A DNA stretch of 64,000 nucleotides from Bacillota bacterium. Lineage in GTDB: Bacteria > Bacillota > Clostridia > Christensenellales > SZUA-584. Below, one piece after another: positions 44,252 to 52,263 of this stretch. Each line of letters begins with the position of its first letter. The stretch's first letter is position 1. The stretch lies in assembly GCA_023399095.1 (NCBI GenBank), contig JAEWQS010000029.1, forward strand, positions 1-64,000. The letters run 5' to 3'. The notes under the pieces were generated by a model. The model had not been told where the DNA came from, ran no database searches, and saw only the letters and a program-made list of their open reading frames with translations. The position numbers were made by a program, and so were the translations under genes.

Positions 44252-44512
44252 ATGAAATATCAAGATAAATATGTGGGATCTCAAGAGGAGATTTATGATC
44301 TGTTAAAGGATTTGCCCAAGAAATTTATGCAAAACAGTGTCGTAGTTGAGTCGGAAAAAGTCTCAATTCCTGCGGATAAAGAACTGACTTTTAAAATTAA
44401 ATATGAAGATGATGAATTTGATGGCGCACTTGCCGTTAAGGTATCATGGGTAAATGCTGAGGAGCCGGAAGAGGAAGAAGAGGAAGAAGAGGAAGAAGAG
44501 GAAGAAGAATAA
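44252..44512 (+). CDS. Small acidic protein with amphi-Trp-like domain and poly-Glu tail
   Basis: An 86-residue protein with ATG 44252 and GAAAGGATGG upstream. Residues ~1-68 (FMQNSVVVESEKVSIPADKE, then DEFDGALAVKVSWV) resemble the short amphi-Trp domain family of unknown function. The last 18 or so residues are almost pure Glu, encoded by four copies of a 9-base repeat. It sits between the UDP-glucose dehydrogenase and the first CotE-like gene, so a role in the spore is plausible. The acidic tail could bind cations or a basic partner. The domain call is by pattern and is not certain. Confidence 0.6.
   Translation: MKYQDKYVGSQEEIYDLLKDLPKKFMQNSVVVESEKVSIPADKELTFKIKYEDDEFDGALAVKVSWVNAEEPEEEEEEEEEEEEEE
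44471..44506 (+). repeat. Tandem 9-base repeat GAGGAAGAA x4
   Basis: Four perfect in-frame copies encode EEE repeats at the C terminus of the small acidic protein. Repeat slippage in threes would change tail length without frameshift, so copy number probably differs between strains. Confidence 0.9.
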
Positions 44513-44606
44513 GAACCCCGGGTACATGAAATGGTAAATAACCGCTGCCCGGTGGAGTATGTGAACTTTGCCGGGTATGTACTTTTTATGGAATGGAGGT
44601 GAGTCC

Positions 44607-45080
44607 ATGGAAGAAGTGAGGACGATCATAACAAACGCGGTGTATGGGCGTAAAGAGAAAACGTTCCGAAAAATAATCCGTGTGACAGCCGATGAAGCAC
44701 AGATCAATCCTGAGGTCTTGGGTTGCTGCGTTTGTGGTGCCAAAGTTTTAAGTTCTTGTATTGAGGGAGACATTGAAGAAGGTAAAAAAGCAAAAGCAAA
44801 AGTGAAATTCGATATACATATTTGGTACCGGACAGACAGTGATACCAAAGTAGCTAAGGTCAATACAGAATTCTCAGACATTATTGAGGTTTCCAAGCAA
44901 GGGGCTCAAGGCTTTAGTCATGAAGAGTTAAACGTATGGATGAAAGAGGAACCCAAATGTCTGGAGCCGGTGATCATAGGCAATTCAGAAGGTAGCCAGA
45001 TCGCAGTCGAGATGGAATATGTTCTGGAAGCGGAAATTATCGGCGAAGCCGTGCTTAGTGTGAGAGTATTTGATACATAG
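44607..45080 (+). CDS. cotE: CotE-like outer spore coat morphogenetic protein, copy 1
   Basis: A 157-residue protein with ATG 44607 behind GGAGGTGAG. It follows the CotE pattern throughout: VRTIITNAVYGRKEKTFRKI at the start, VLGCCVCGAK, KVKFDIHIWY, TKVAKVNTEFSDIIEV, EPKCLEP and a C-terminal EYVLEAEIIGEAVLSVRV. In Bacillus, CotE is about 180 residues and recruits the outer coat proteins around the forespore. It is closest in this window to copy 3 (49107), sharing DTKVAKV and FSD. Two Cys in CCVCG are not seen in Bacillus CotE. A terminator follows. Confidence 0.85.
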   Translation: MEEVRTIITNAVYGRKEKTFRKIIRVTADEAQINPEVLGCCVCGAKVLSSCIEGDIEEGKKAKAKVKFDIHIWYRTDSDTKVAKVNTEFSDIIEVSKQGAQGFSHEELNVWMKEEPKCLEPVIIGNSEGSQIAVEMEYVLEAEIIGEAVLSVRVFDT

Positions 45081-45099
45081 AGCATAAGCTTTTATGCAG

Positions 45100-45132
45100 G
45101 GGTGTTCTACATAGCTAGAGCATCCTTTTATT
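45100..45132 (+). terminator. Terminator after CotE copy 1
   Basis: GGGTGTTC (45100-45107) pairs with GAGCATCC (45118-45125) with two G-U pairs, followed by TTTTATTATTATT. The CotS-like genes downstream may therefore be a separate transcript. Confidence 0.75.
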
Positions 45133-45156
45133 ATTATTAGGACAGGGAGGCAAAAC

Positions 45157-46197
45157 ATGATAAAGGATTTAAACGACGAGCCCTTGAACGATGTGCTGGG
45201 AAAATACCCCTGCTCGATAAAGGGAATCCGTACGGAGTCATATAAACAAAAAAAAGGTGTCTGGTGGGTTGATACCTCAATAGGCATGAAGATTTTAAAA
45301 AAGCATCCCAATTCAGAAGCTATGCTGCTTTTTTTATTGGCAGCCATTTCTCATTTGCAAGATAAAGGTATTCATATCCCCAGCGTTAACAAGACGAGTG
45401 GCGGTGCGACATATGTGAAGGTTGGTGAAGCCTGCTATATCCTCATAGACGCTGTTGAAGGGGTCAATCCAAATTACAAAAAACCGGAGGAACTGAAAGC
45501 TCTCGTTAAAGAGATGGCGAGGTTTCACCGCGCGTCACAAGGTTTTATACCGCCGGAAGAATCAAAAATCCGCCAGCATCTTGGCAACTGGCCGCAGGAT
45601 TACAGCGCGGATGCCGAAAGACTCAAGGAGCTGTACAATGAGGAACTGAGTAAAACGGCACATAGTGAGTTTGGAGAAGTCGTTTTGGAGGTGTTCCCTT
45701 CGTTTTCGCAGAGTATGGAACAGACCATAGATGGATTAAGCAGCCCCGTATATACGTTATGGGTTGACAAAATTGCCGCCAACTCAGGGTTGTGTCATCA
45801 GGATTTCGCCGCGGGGAACATTTTGCTGAGCCCTTCAGGCGAAGTATATATATTGGATACGGATTCACTCACCATTGAGCTGCCGGCCCGTGATATTCGA
45901 AAGCTGCTCAATAAGGTGATGAAGAAAAACGGAAAATGGGATTTTGCGATACTGCGCAATGTTTTAAGCTGGTATCAGCAAGTTAATCCGCTGTCTGCCG
46001 ACGAGTGGGCCGTTGTCAAAATGGATTTGAATTTTCCGCATCTGTTTAATGGAATTATGGATAAGTATTATCGGCGCAGGGAAAAGGATTGGACCGAAGG
46101 TAAATATTTAAGCCGTCTTAAAGAAATGATTGCGGTAGAACGGTCCAAGGAGAGTGTATTGGATCAATACGAGACGATTATTAAAGAGTTTCGGTAA
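45157..46197 (+). CDS. CotS-family spore coat protein (kinase-like fold), copy 1
   Basis: A 346-residue protein with GGGAGG before ATG 45157. It matches the CotS/YsxE/YutH family, which has an aminoglycoside-phosphotransferase fold: VNPNYKKPEELKALVKEMARFHRASQGF in the first half, the catalytic-loop-like LCHQDFAAGNILL and the metal-site-like YILDTDSLTIELPARDIRKLL. In the catalytic loop the HxDxxxxN pattern is kept (HQDFAAGN), so phosphotransfer is possible. CotS proteins are built into the inner or outer coat late in sporulation and depend on CotE in Bacillus. Here it is flanked by CotE-like genes and followed by a second copy. Confidence 0.88.
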   Translation: MIKDLNDEPLNDVLGKYPCSIKGIRTESYKQKKGVWWVDTSIGMKILKKHPNSEAMLLFLLAAISHLQDKGIHIPSVNKTSGGATYVKVGEACYILIDAVEGVNPNYKKPEELKALVKEMARFHRASQGFIPPEESKIRQHLGNWPQDYSADAERLKELYNEELSKTAHSEFGEVVLEVFPSFSQSMEQTIDGLSSPVYTLWVDKIAANSGLCHQDFAAGNILLSPSGEVYILDTDSLTIELPARDIRKLLNKVMKKNGKWDFAILRNVLSWYQQVNPLSADEWAVVKMDLNFPHLFNGIMDKYYRRREKDWTEGKYLSRLKEMIAVERSKESVLDQYETIIKEFR

Positions 46198-46220
46198 TGT
46201 TTTAAGTAGGGAGATAGAAG

Positions 46221-47240
46221 ATGATAGAGCAAAATATGAGCTTGGAGGATATTGCGCGAGCGGTATTGGCACAATATGATGTCAATCCGAAGAAAATACA
46301 AATTATTCAGCAGGGCGGCATCAAGACGGTATGGAAGGTTTTATCTGATGAAGGCAGCACATGTCTGAAAAGGTTGAACAAATCAACCGAGAAGGCGATA
46401 TTTTCTGTAGAAGCTCAAAAGCATATAAAGGCAAACGGCGGGTTTGTTCCCGGCGTCTTTTCCAATAAAGCGGGTGAATCCATCACGTATTATCGTGAAG
46501 AGCTTTTTGTATTGTATGAGTGGGTGGAAGGTAAGCAGCTAAACTTCAATACGAAAGATGATTTTATGGCAGCCATGGAGGGGCTGGCGTTGTTCCATAA
46601 GTGCTCGAAAGGGTATGAGCCGCCGGAAGAAGCCAGAGTATCGACAAAGCTTGCAAAATGGCCGGATCAGTACCGCTCCATGCTCAACAGAATGAATGAA
46701 TGGAAAAATATTTCGCAGCAAAAAACGGGCATAGCTGTTTACGATACGTATCTAAAATGGATTGGTCCGATCATGGCGCTGGGAGAAAAGGCCATTCGTT
46801 ACCTAGAGCTTTCCGGTTATGATGCATTGTCGTGCCCGGGTTCACCGTCTGTCGTTCTGTGTCATCAGGATTACGGCAAGGGAAACGCACTGCTGACTTC
46901 CGTGGGCATTTGTGTTTTGGATCTGGACGGGGTAACCTTTGAATTGGCAGCCAGAGACTTAAGAAAAATCATACTCAAAACAATGGAAGCCCAAGGTGAA
47001 TGGAATGAGCAAATCATGAAAAATATCATTGCATGGTACGAAAAGGGGTATGCACTTACCCGTGATGAGAAAATTATGGTTTATATCGATTGCTTTTTTC
47101 CGCATGCCTTTTTCGGCGGCGTGAAGAACCAATTTCAAAAAAACAAATCCGTTAAACCTTCAAGCATAGAGAAAATCGGGCGGCTTGAAATGTCTAAGCA
47201 AAGTATTCTAAGCGAATTAATTGGGGGGGGATTGTCTTGA
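46221..47240 (+). CDS. CotS-family spore coat protein (kinase-like fold), copy 2
   Basis: A 339-residue paralogue of the preceding gene, 23 bases downstream with GGGAGA before ATG 46221. It keeps the elements TVWKVLSDEGSTCLKRLNKS (nucleotide-site region with Lys), LYEWVEGKQL, LALFHKCSKGYEPPEE, VVLCHQDYGKGNALLT and VLDLDGVTFELAARDLRKI. The HxDxxxxN catalytic pattern is present again (HQDYGKGN). The paired arrangement suggests an old tandem duplication with divergence. Its stop overlaps the TTG start of the glycosyltransferase gene, so the three proteins are made together. Confidence 0.88.
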   Translation: MIEQNMSLEDIARAVLAQYDVNPKKIQIIQQGGIKTVWKVLSDEGSTCLKRLNKSTEKAIFSVEAQKHIKANGGFVPGVFSNKAGESITYYREELFVLYEWVEGKQLNFNTKDDFMAAMEGLALFHKCSKGYEPPEEARVSTKLAKWPDQYRSMLNRMNEWKNISQQKTGIAVYDTYLKWIGPIMALGEKAIRYLELSGYDALSCPGSPSVVLCHQDYGKGNALLTSVGICVLDLDGVTFELAARDLRKIILKTMEAQGEWNEQIMKNIIAWYEKGYALTRDEKIMVYIDCFFPHAFFGGVKNQFQKNKSVKPSSIEKIGRLEMSKQSILSELIGGGLS

Positions 47241-48370
47241 AAATTGCGATGATCTGTACAGAAAAATTACCAATACCCCCAATCCGCGGCGGCGCAATTC
47301 AGCAATATATCGATGCGGTATTGCCCTTCATTCAAGAAAAACATGATGTAACCGTTTTTAGTGTAGAAGATCCCGGTTTGCCACAGGAGGAAGACAACAG
47401 GCATATTCACATTATACGGGTCAGCGGCATGCAAAAGCAGGATTATATCAATAATGTGATCAGTCACATGAAGGATAATTATGATCTGATACATGTTTTT
47501 AACCGGCCCCAATGGGTGAATACGATCGCAGAAGCGTTTCCGAACACCGCGATAAGCCTGAGTATACACAATGAAATGTTTCTTCCATCCAAAATCTCGA
47601 AATCGGACGGTGAGAAATGTATTGCAAGAGTGAAATTCATCACCACCGTCAGCAGGTTTATTGCGGAAGGAATAAAAAAGCTTTATCCTGAAGCCGCGTC
47701 CAAGCTCCGCCCGGTTTACTCCGGTGTTGATATACACCGGTATCAGCCGGTGTGGTCTGATGAGGCCATGCAGATAAGAGAACAATTAAAGACCAAGTAT
47801 GGCTTAACCGATAAGAAAGTTGTGCTGTATGTTGGCAGGCTGAGCCCCAAAAAAGGTGCTCATATTCTCATTAAGGCGGTCGGAAAAGTGTTAATGACGC
47901 ATCCTGATACGGCGCTCGTGCTTGTCGGCAGTAAATGGTATGGTGAAAATCAGGAAGACAGTTATGTGCGGCAAGTTAAACAGATGGTGCAAGATCTGGA
48001 TACGAATATAGTCATGACCGGATTTATTCCCCCAAAAGAGGTAATTTCTCATTATTATCTGGGAGATGCCTTTGTATGCGCATCTCAATGGAGAGAGCCT
48101 TTGGCCAGGGTCCATTATGAGGCAATGGCGGCGGGACTTCCCATCATCACCACAGACAAGGGGGGTAATGCCGAGGTTGTCAGAGGAGCCGGTAATGGTA
48201 TTGTTTTGAGTGAATATAACCAGCCTCAAGCGTTCGCAGATGCCATCACTTATTTATTTGACCAGCCATCGATTGCGCTGGAAATGGGAAAGGCCGGAAG
48301 AAAGCTTACTGAGGAAAAGTACTCATGGGAACGGGTGGCGGCCGATCTGATCGGTCTATTTACAACATGA
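47237..48370 (+). CDS. GT4-family glycosyltransferase (CotSA-like)
   Basis: A 377-residue glycosyltransferase. The start is TTG 47237, overlapping the CotS stop by four bases, behind GGGGGGG. The N-terminal domain has LPIPPIRGGAIQQYIDAVLP, and the donor-binding domain has VVLYVGRLSPKKGAHILIKA and the E-x7-E element EPLARVHYEAMAAGLPIITT. The CotSA protein of Bacillus, encoded beside CotS, has the same fold and length. It may transfer a nucleotide-sugar, perhaps UDP-glucuronate or its epimer from the flanking genes, to a coat protein or surface glycan. A terminator follows. Confidence 0.88.
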   Translation: MKIAMICTEKLPIPPIRGGAIQQYIDAVLPFIQEKHDVTVFSVEDPGLPQEEDNRHIHIIRVSGMQKQDYINNVISHMKDNYDLIHVFNRPQWVNTIAEAFPNTAISLSIHNEMFLPSKISKSDGEKCIARVKFITTVSRFIAEGIKKLYPEAASKLRPVYSGVDIHRYQPVWSDEAMQIREQLKTKYGLTDKKVVLYVGRLSPKKGAHILIKAVGKVLMTHPDTALVLVGSKWYGENQEDSYVRQVKQMVQDLDTNIVMTGFIPPKEVISHYYLGDAFVCASQWREPLARVHYEAMAAGLPIITTDKGGNAEVVRGAGNGIVLSEYNQPQAFADAITYLFDQPSIALEMGKAGRKLTEEKYSWERVAADLIGLFTT

Positions 48371-48409
48371 ATGTGATGTTTTCATAACAATGATCGTTTG
48401 ATTTAACGC

Positions 48410-48443
48410 GGACTCATTCTTAAGCTGAATGGGTCCCTTTTTA
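48410..48443 (+). terminator. Terminator of the CotS/CotSA operon
   Basis: A 10-bp stem (48410-48419 with 48427-48436, one G-U pair) is followed by CTTTTTAA. It separates the CotS/glycosyltransferase genes from the next CotE-like pair. Confidence 0.8.
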
Positions 48444-48565
48444 ATATGCGAGATTGACGCTGCGAGTCACATAAGTATGAATGAAGAATAGTATATAACA
48501 GATCAATGATGAGATTAAATGTGATGAGGAGATATCTGCAATATTATATCGAAGGGGGATTTTAG

Positions 48566-49039
48566 GTGGATTCAAATAATCATCGAGAGATAATCGTAAA
48601 AACGACCTGTGGGAGGGGCTCCAAGGTCATTGAGTATGTTCAATATATGGAATTGCCAAAGGACACAGTTCCTGATCGCATAATGGGATGTACCATTACG
48701 AACGTAGAAAAACCAAAAGCACTTAAATGGAAAGTACCCGAAAAAAGCCGTTATTATGTGCCTGTTAAAGGGTCTTTCGATATGCATGCCTGGTATGCTT
48801 ACAATAATGGACATGATACGGCTGTAGCAAGTGCGTCCGTCGTTTATCATGAGAATATTCCCATTTTGGAACGGAGCGGAAGGCCTGTCGGCCCTGTCGC
48901 TGCGTCAGCGGAAATTGAAGATACTCCCGAAATTGCTGATGTGAAACTGGAAGGAAACAAAATTCGGGTTGTGGCATTGATAAAGATATCGGCAGCGGTT
49001 GTTGGCGATTCCAGGCTTATGGTTGAAGTGGTGGAATAA
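48566..49039 (+). CDS. CotE-like spore coat protein, copy 2 (divergent)
   Basis: A 157-residue protein with GTG 48566 behind GAAGGGGGA. The CotE outline is present: REIIVKTTCGRGSKVIEYVQ, RIMGCTITNVEKPK, KGSFDMHAWYAYNNGHDT and the C-terminal KISAAVVGDSRLMVEVVE. The middle differs from the other two copies: the TKVAKV strand is replaced by VASASVVYHENIPIL and a Gly/Pro/Ala-rich insert follows. The PxCLE-type segment is absent. It may form a different interface in the coat. The gene lies 67 bases before copy 3 and is probably co-transcribed with it. Confidence 0.75.
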   Translation: MDSNNHREIIVKTTCGRGSKVIEYVQYMELPKDTVPDRIMGCTITNVEKPKALKWKVPEKSRYYVPVKGSFDMHAWYAYNNGHDTAVASASVVYHENIPILERSGRPVGPVAASAEIEDTPEIADVKLEGNKIRVVALIKISAAVVGDSRLMVEVVE

Positions 49040-49106
49040 ATTTTATTCAGACACGATGAGTATCTAAGCGAAACAGATATCAAGGTTTCGGAAAAGAGGG
49101 AGAAAA

Positions 49107-49652
49107 ATGGAGGAAATTAAAAAAATAATTGCAAAGGCCTCATATGGCCAAGGCGCGAAGACGTTCAGCAAAGGTATCGATATCAATACTTATGAAAGAA
49201 AAAGACCCACGCAAATCCTTGGATGTATTATAACCGATGCTGAAATCTCGAGCTGTTCCTTTGAAGGAAATGTAGAGAACGGAAAGGCAGTCAGAGTCAA
49301 CATCAAGTTTGATACCCATCTGTGGTATGGGCTGGGCGGCGATACAAAGGTTGCGAAGGTCAGCACGAAGTTCTCGGATGTTGTAAACATCAAGGCGCAG
49401 GGTGCGGAGAAATACAGTGACGAGGAAGTCCGCTCATGGATAAAGCAAGCGCCCAAGTGCTGCGGCACGTCGGTTGTTGATGGTCGTGAAGGCGTCAGCG
49501 TCAAGGCTCAGATTGAATATGAACTGGGCGTAGAGATCACCGGTCTGACAACATTAAACGTCAGAGTCATTAATGCTGTTGATGAAGTGGATGATGCTGA
49601 GGAGATAGCGCTGGAAGATAGCAGTGGCATTGATGAATTTGAAGATGATTAA
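49107..49652 (+). CDS. cotE: CotE-like outer spore coat morphogenetic protein, copy 3
   Basis: A 181-residue protein, the same length as Bacillus CotE, with AGAGGGAG before ATG 49107. It has EIKKIIAKASYGQGAKTFSK, TQILGCIITDAEIS, NIKFDTHLWYGLGGDTKVAK, VSTKFSDVVNIKAQG, APKCCGTSVVDG and EYELGVEITGLTTLNVRV. A C-terminal acidic tail (EVDDAEEIALEDSSGIDEFEDD region) recalls the acidic end of Bacillus CotE, which binds other coat proteins. Among the three copies this is the best candidate for the main morphogenetic CotE. A terminator follows. Confidence 0.87.
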   Translation: MEEIKKIIAKASYGQGAKTFSKGIDINTYERKRPTQILGCIITDAEISSCSFEGNVENGKAVRVNIKFDTHLWYGLGGDTKVAKVSTKFSDVVNIKAQGAEKYSDEEVRSWIKQAPKCCGTSVVDGREGVSVKAQIEYELGVEITGLTTLNVRVINAVDEVDDAEEIALEDSSGIDEFEDD

Positions 49653-49678
49653 GGCGCAAATACAATAAGTCAATACGG

Positions 49679-49706
49679 GGATGTTCTAAGCGAACATCCT
49701 TGTTTA
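49679..49706 (+). terminator. Terminator after the CotE pair
   Basis: GGATGTTC (49679-49686) pairs with GAACATCC (49692-49699) around a 5-base loop, followed by TTGTTTA. It lies 26 bases after the CotE copy 3 stop. Confidence 0.75.
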
Positions 49707-49801
49707 TATCGTTTGAGTATATATTTGAAAAAATCACGCGCAAAAGGCGGCGTCATCCCAACGATTATACATATTTTCAAGTATATATGAGGAAAACGAT
49801 A

Positions 49802-50827
49802 ATGAACAATATAGAAGTGGACGCAGAAAAGGTATATCTCATTACCGGAGCGGCGGGTTTTATCGGATACTCTTTGTCCAAGAGCCTATTGGAGAAAGGC
49901 TGCCGAATCGTGGGGGTGGATAACTTATGCGACTATTACGATGTGAATCTGAAAAGTGAACGTTTAAAGCGATTAAAAATTTTTAAGGACTTTGAATTCG
50001 TTAAAGAGGACATTTCGGACAAGGAGACGGTCAATCAAATATTCAAGCAGTACCGGCCGGATATTGTGGTGAATCTGGCTGCTCAGCCGGGGGTCAGATA
50101 TTCTTTGGTCAACCCGGATGCATATATTCGCAGCAATTTGATAGGCTTTTATCACATACTTGAAGCATGCAGGCAATACCCGGTCAGGCACCTTGTTTAT
50201 GCGTCCTCCAGTTCAATATATGGGCTCAAAGAAAAGGATCCCTTTTTAGAATCGGATTCTACTGACAGACCCATATCGTTGTATGCGGCGACAAAAAAGT
50301 CAAACGAATTAATTGCATATGCGTATAGCTATTTATATAAAATACCCGCTACCGGTTTGCGATTTTTTACGGTATACGGTCCGTTTGGCCGCCCCGACAT
50401 GGCATACTTCGAATTTACAAACAGATATTTTGCCGGAGAACCCATTACGATTTATCAAAATAGCGACAGCGAAAACGGTCTGTACAGGGATTTCACCTAT
50501 ATTGATGATGTTGTGGAAGGCGTTGAAAGATTACTCGATTATTATCCAACCGGAAATGACCTTCATCATGTCTATAATATCGGTAGCTGTAATCCTGAAA
50601 GCCTGATGGCGTTTATTGAAAAATTAGAAAATGGCTTATCTGAGGCAACGGGTAAAGAGGTGGTTTTTAAAAAGACATATAAATCAATGCAGCCCGGAGA
50701 CGTCACCGCCACATATGCGTCTATCGATCAGATAAAAGATGCGGTTGGGTTTGTGCCCAAAACGTCTATTGACGAAGGACTCATGAAGTTTGCTGCGTGG
50801 TACGTGAAGTTTTATGATATCAAATAG
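49802..50827 (+). CDS. UDP-glucuronate 4-epimerase-type NAD-dependent epimerase
   Basis: A 341-residue extended short-chain dehydrogenase; ATG 49802 follows GAGGAAAA, and the frame upstream to 49700 overlaps the terminator and is unlikely to be used. NAD-binding ITGAAGFIGYSLSK, VDNLCDYYDVNLKSERL, the catalytic Ser in YASSSSIYG, YxxxK in SLYAATKKSNEL, and FFTVYGPFGRPDMAYFEF are typical of UDP-glucuronate epimerases. It converts UDP-glucuronate to UDP-galacturonate. Together with the UDP-glucose dehydrogenase at 42827 it completes a UDP-uronate route bracketing the spore coat genes. Confidence 0.88.
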   Translation: MNNIEVDAEKVYLITGAAGFIGYSLSKSLLEKGCRIVGVDNLCDYYDVNLKSERLKRLKIFKDFEFVKEDISDKETVNQIFKQYRPDIVVNLAAQPGVRYSLVNPDAYIRSNLIGFYHILEACRQYPVRHLVYASSSSIYGLKEKDPFLESDSTDRPISLYAATKKSNELIAYAYSYLYKIPATGLRFFTVYGPFGRPDMAYFEFTNRYFAGEPITIYQNSDSENGLYRDFTYIDDVVEGVERLLDYYPTGNDLHHVYNIGSCNPESLMAFIEKLENGLSEATGKEVVFKKTYKSMQPGDVTATYASIDQIKDAVGFVPKTSIDEGLMKFAAWYVKFYDIK

Positions 50828-50905
50828 GTTGTATGACGTATTGTCAAAGCGGTTTCAAGCCATAGAAAAAGTTGATGTGCAGCATTGAAGATTTGAACAT
50901 AAATG

Positions 50906-50934
50906 TTGACAATGTAAACATAAATCCATATAAT
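50906..50934 (+). promoter_or_regulatory. Strong sigma-A promoter of the flavodoxin-fold gene pair
   Basis: Perfect TTGACA (50906-50911) and TATAAT (50929-50934) with a 17-base spacer. Inverted ACAT/ATGT half-sites (GAACATAAATGTT and ATGTAAACAT) overlap the -35 and spacer and could bind a repressor. Confidence 0.85.
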
Positions 50935-50994
50935 AGATATATATTTTAAATTCTATCAGGTCGAAATCGGTCTGTCGATTGGGAGGAAACCTTA

Positions 50995-51534
50995 ATGAAA
51001 TGGACTGTTATTAATGGATGCGAAGAAAACAATCAGTTACATAAACAAGTGATTCAAAAAATGGGGGAGAAGCTTACAGCCGACAAGGCTGAAACGGACT
51101 GGATTCAGTTGCGCGATTATCCGCTTCAATATTGCAGAGGGTGTGATTATTGTCAGACGGTCAATCCGGGCTTTTGTTCCATTAACGATGATCAGAACGA
51201 CATACTGAAAAAATACATAAACAGTGATGCGGTTATCATACTCACGCCCGTGCAATTCGGGTGCTGCCATTCCACTGTTAAAAACTTTATAGACCGAACT
51301 CAGCCGCTTTTTTTGCCTTGCCAAGTGCTCAAAAATGGGAGAACAATGATGAAGGGGCGTTACGCGAAAAACCCTGAGCTGGTTTTTGTGGGTGTAAAAG
51401 AAAATGGAAGCAATGATTGTATGGAAAGCTTCTCGGAGTTTGCGATGGAAAGCAATTTGGCGCGTGCAAGCAACCGCGCGAGAGTAGTCGTTATTACAAA
51501 AGAAGCGGATATTGTTGCGCTTGTGAACATATGA
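50995..51534 (+). CDS. NADPH-dependent FMN reductase-like protein with Cys-rich motif
   Basis: A 179-residue flavodoxin-fold protein behind GGGAGGAAACC. A short FMN-phosphate loop (INGCEENNQLHKQ) is followed by QYCRGCDYCQTVNPGFC and INDDQNDILKKYINSDAVII, a layout common in iron-sulfur-flavoprotein-like NAD(P)H reductases of anaerobes. The PVQFGCCHSTVKNFIDR segment lines the flavin. The CxxCxxC cluster could be redox active or hold a metal centre. It is followed by a second flavodoxin-fold gene 15 bases on. Substrate unknown; quinone, nitro or disulfide reduction are possibilities. Confidence 0.75.
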   Translation: MKWTVINGCEENNQLHKQVIQKMGEKLTADKAETDWIQLRDYPLQYCRGCDYCQTVNPGFCSINDDQNDILKKYINSDAVIILTPVQFGCCHSTVKNFIDRTQPLFLPCQVLKNGRTMMKGRYAKNPELVFVGVKENGSNDCMESFSEFAMESNLARASNRARVVVITKEADIVALVNI

Positions 51535-51549
51535 AAGAGGGTCATTAAT

Positions 51550-52218
51550 ATGAAAAGCAATGTACTGGTGATTGCTGCCAGCCCAAAAGCAAAAAACGGA
51601 AATTCGGAATCCTTAGCGGATTTTTTCGCTCAAGAATTAAATAACGTGGTAACCACAAAGGTGAATCTCAGAAACGAGATAAGGAAGCCGGACGCGCTTG
51701 TTAAGCAAATGGATCAATCGGATTTCATCGTTATGTCTTTTCCGGTCTATGAGAATGCGGTTCCCGGTCTGGTTCAGCAGTTCTTTGAAATGATTTTTGC
51801 AAGCAAAGATAAGTTAAGCACGCGCCATAGAAAAATGCTGGTGATCAGCAACAGCGGTTTTGCTGAGCCGGAAGCGAACAAGTATGCAATTTCACAATGC
51901 AAACAGTTTGCGGAAGACATGCAATTTATATGGCTGGGTGGTGTTTGCGTTTCACCCGGCACACTTATTGACGGCAAAGAACTCGAAAAAACGGGGGGGA
52001 CTTATAAAAGAGTCATTGCAATTTTGCGCCTTACCGCCAAAAGAATAAGCGTGGGTCAAGACATCACAGATAAGGAACGGATGATGACAGACAGACCGCT
52101 TATGTCACCATTCATTTATAGATTTGCCGGGCGATTGATTCAAAGAGGAGTTGCCAAAAGAATAGGAAAAAGCAAATACAACGCGAGGCCGTTTCTTGAG
52201 AACTCATCCGCCCATTGA
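51550..52218 (+). CDS. Flavodoxin-fold NAD(P)H reductase family protein
   Basis: A 222-residue protein with AAAGAGGG before ATG 51550. The N-terminal IAASPKAKNGNSESLADFFA binds the FMN phosphate, and FIVMSFPVYENAVPGLVQQFFE matches the second flavin loop of this family. LVISNSGFAEPEANKYAISQ lies where an active-site region is expected. The C-terminal ~60 residues are basic and have no known motif. It is co-transcribed with the preceding reductase gene and probably acts as its redox partner. Physiological substrate not known. Confidence 0.78.
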   Translation: MKSNVLVIAASPKAKNGNSESLADFFAQELNNVVTTKVNLRNEIRKPDALVKQMDQSDFIVMSFPVYENAVPGLVQQFFEMIFASKDKLSTRHRKMLVISNSGFAEPEANKYAISQCKQFAEDMQFIWLGGVCVSPGTLIDGKELEKTGGTYKRVIAILRLTAKRISVGQDITDKERMMTDRPLMSPFIYRFAGRLIQRGVAKRIGKSKYNARPFLENSSAH

Positions 52219-52263
52219 ATCATTTCCGATGACGCCAAATATCCGAAAAAGTGTGCTCTATGC

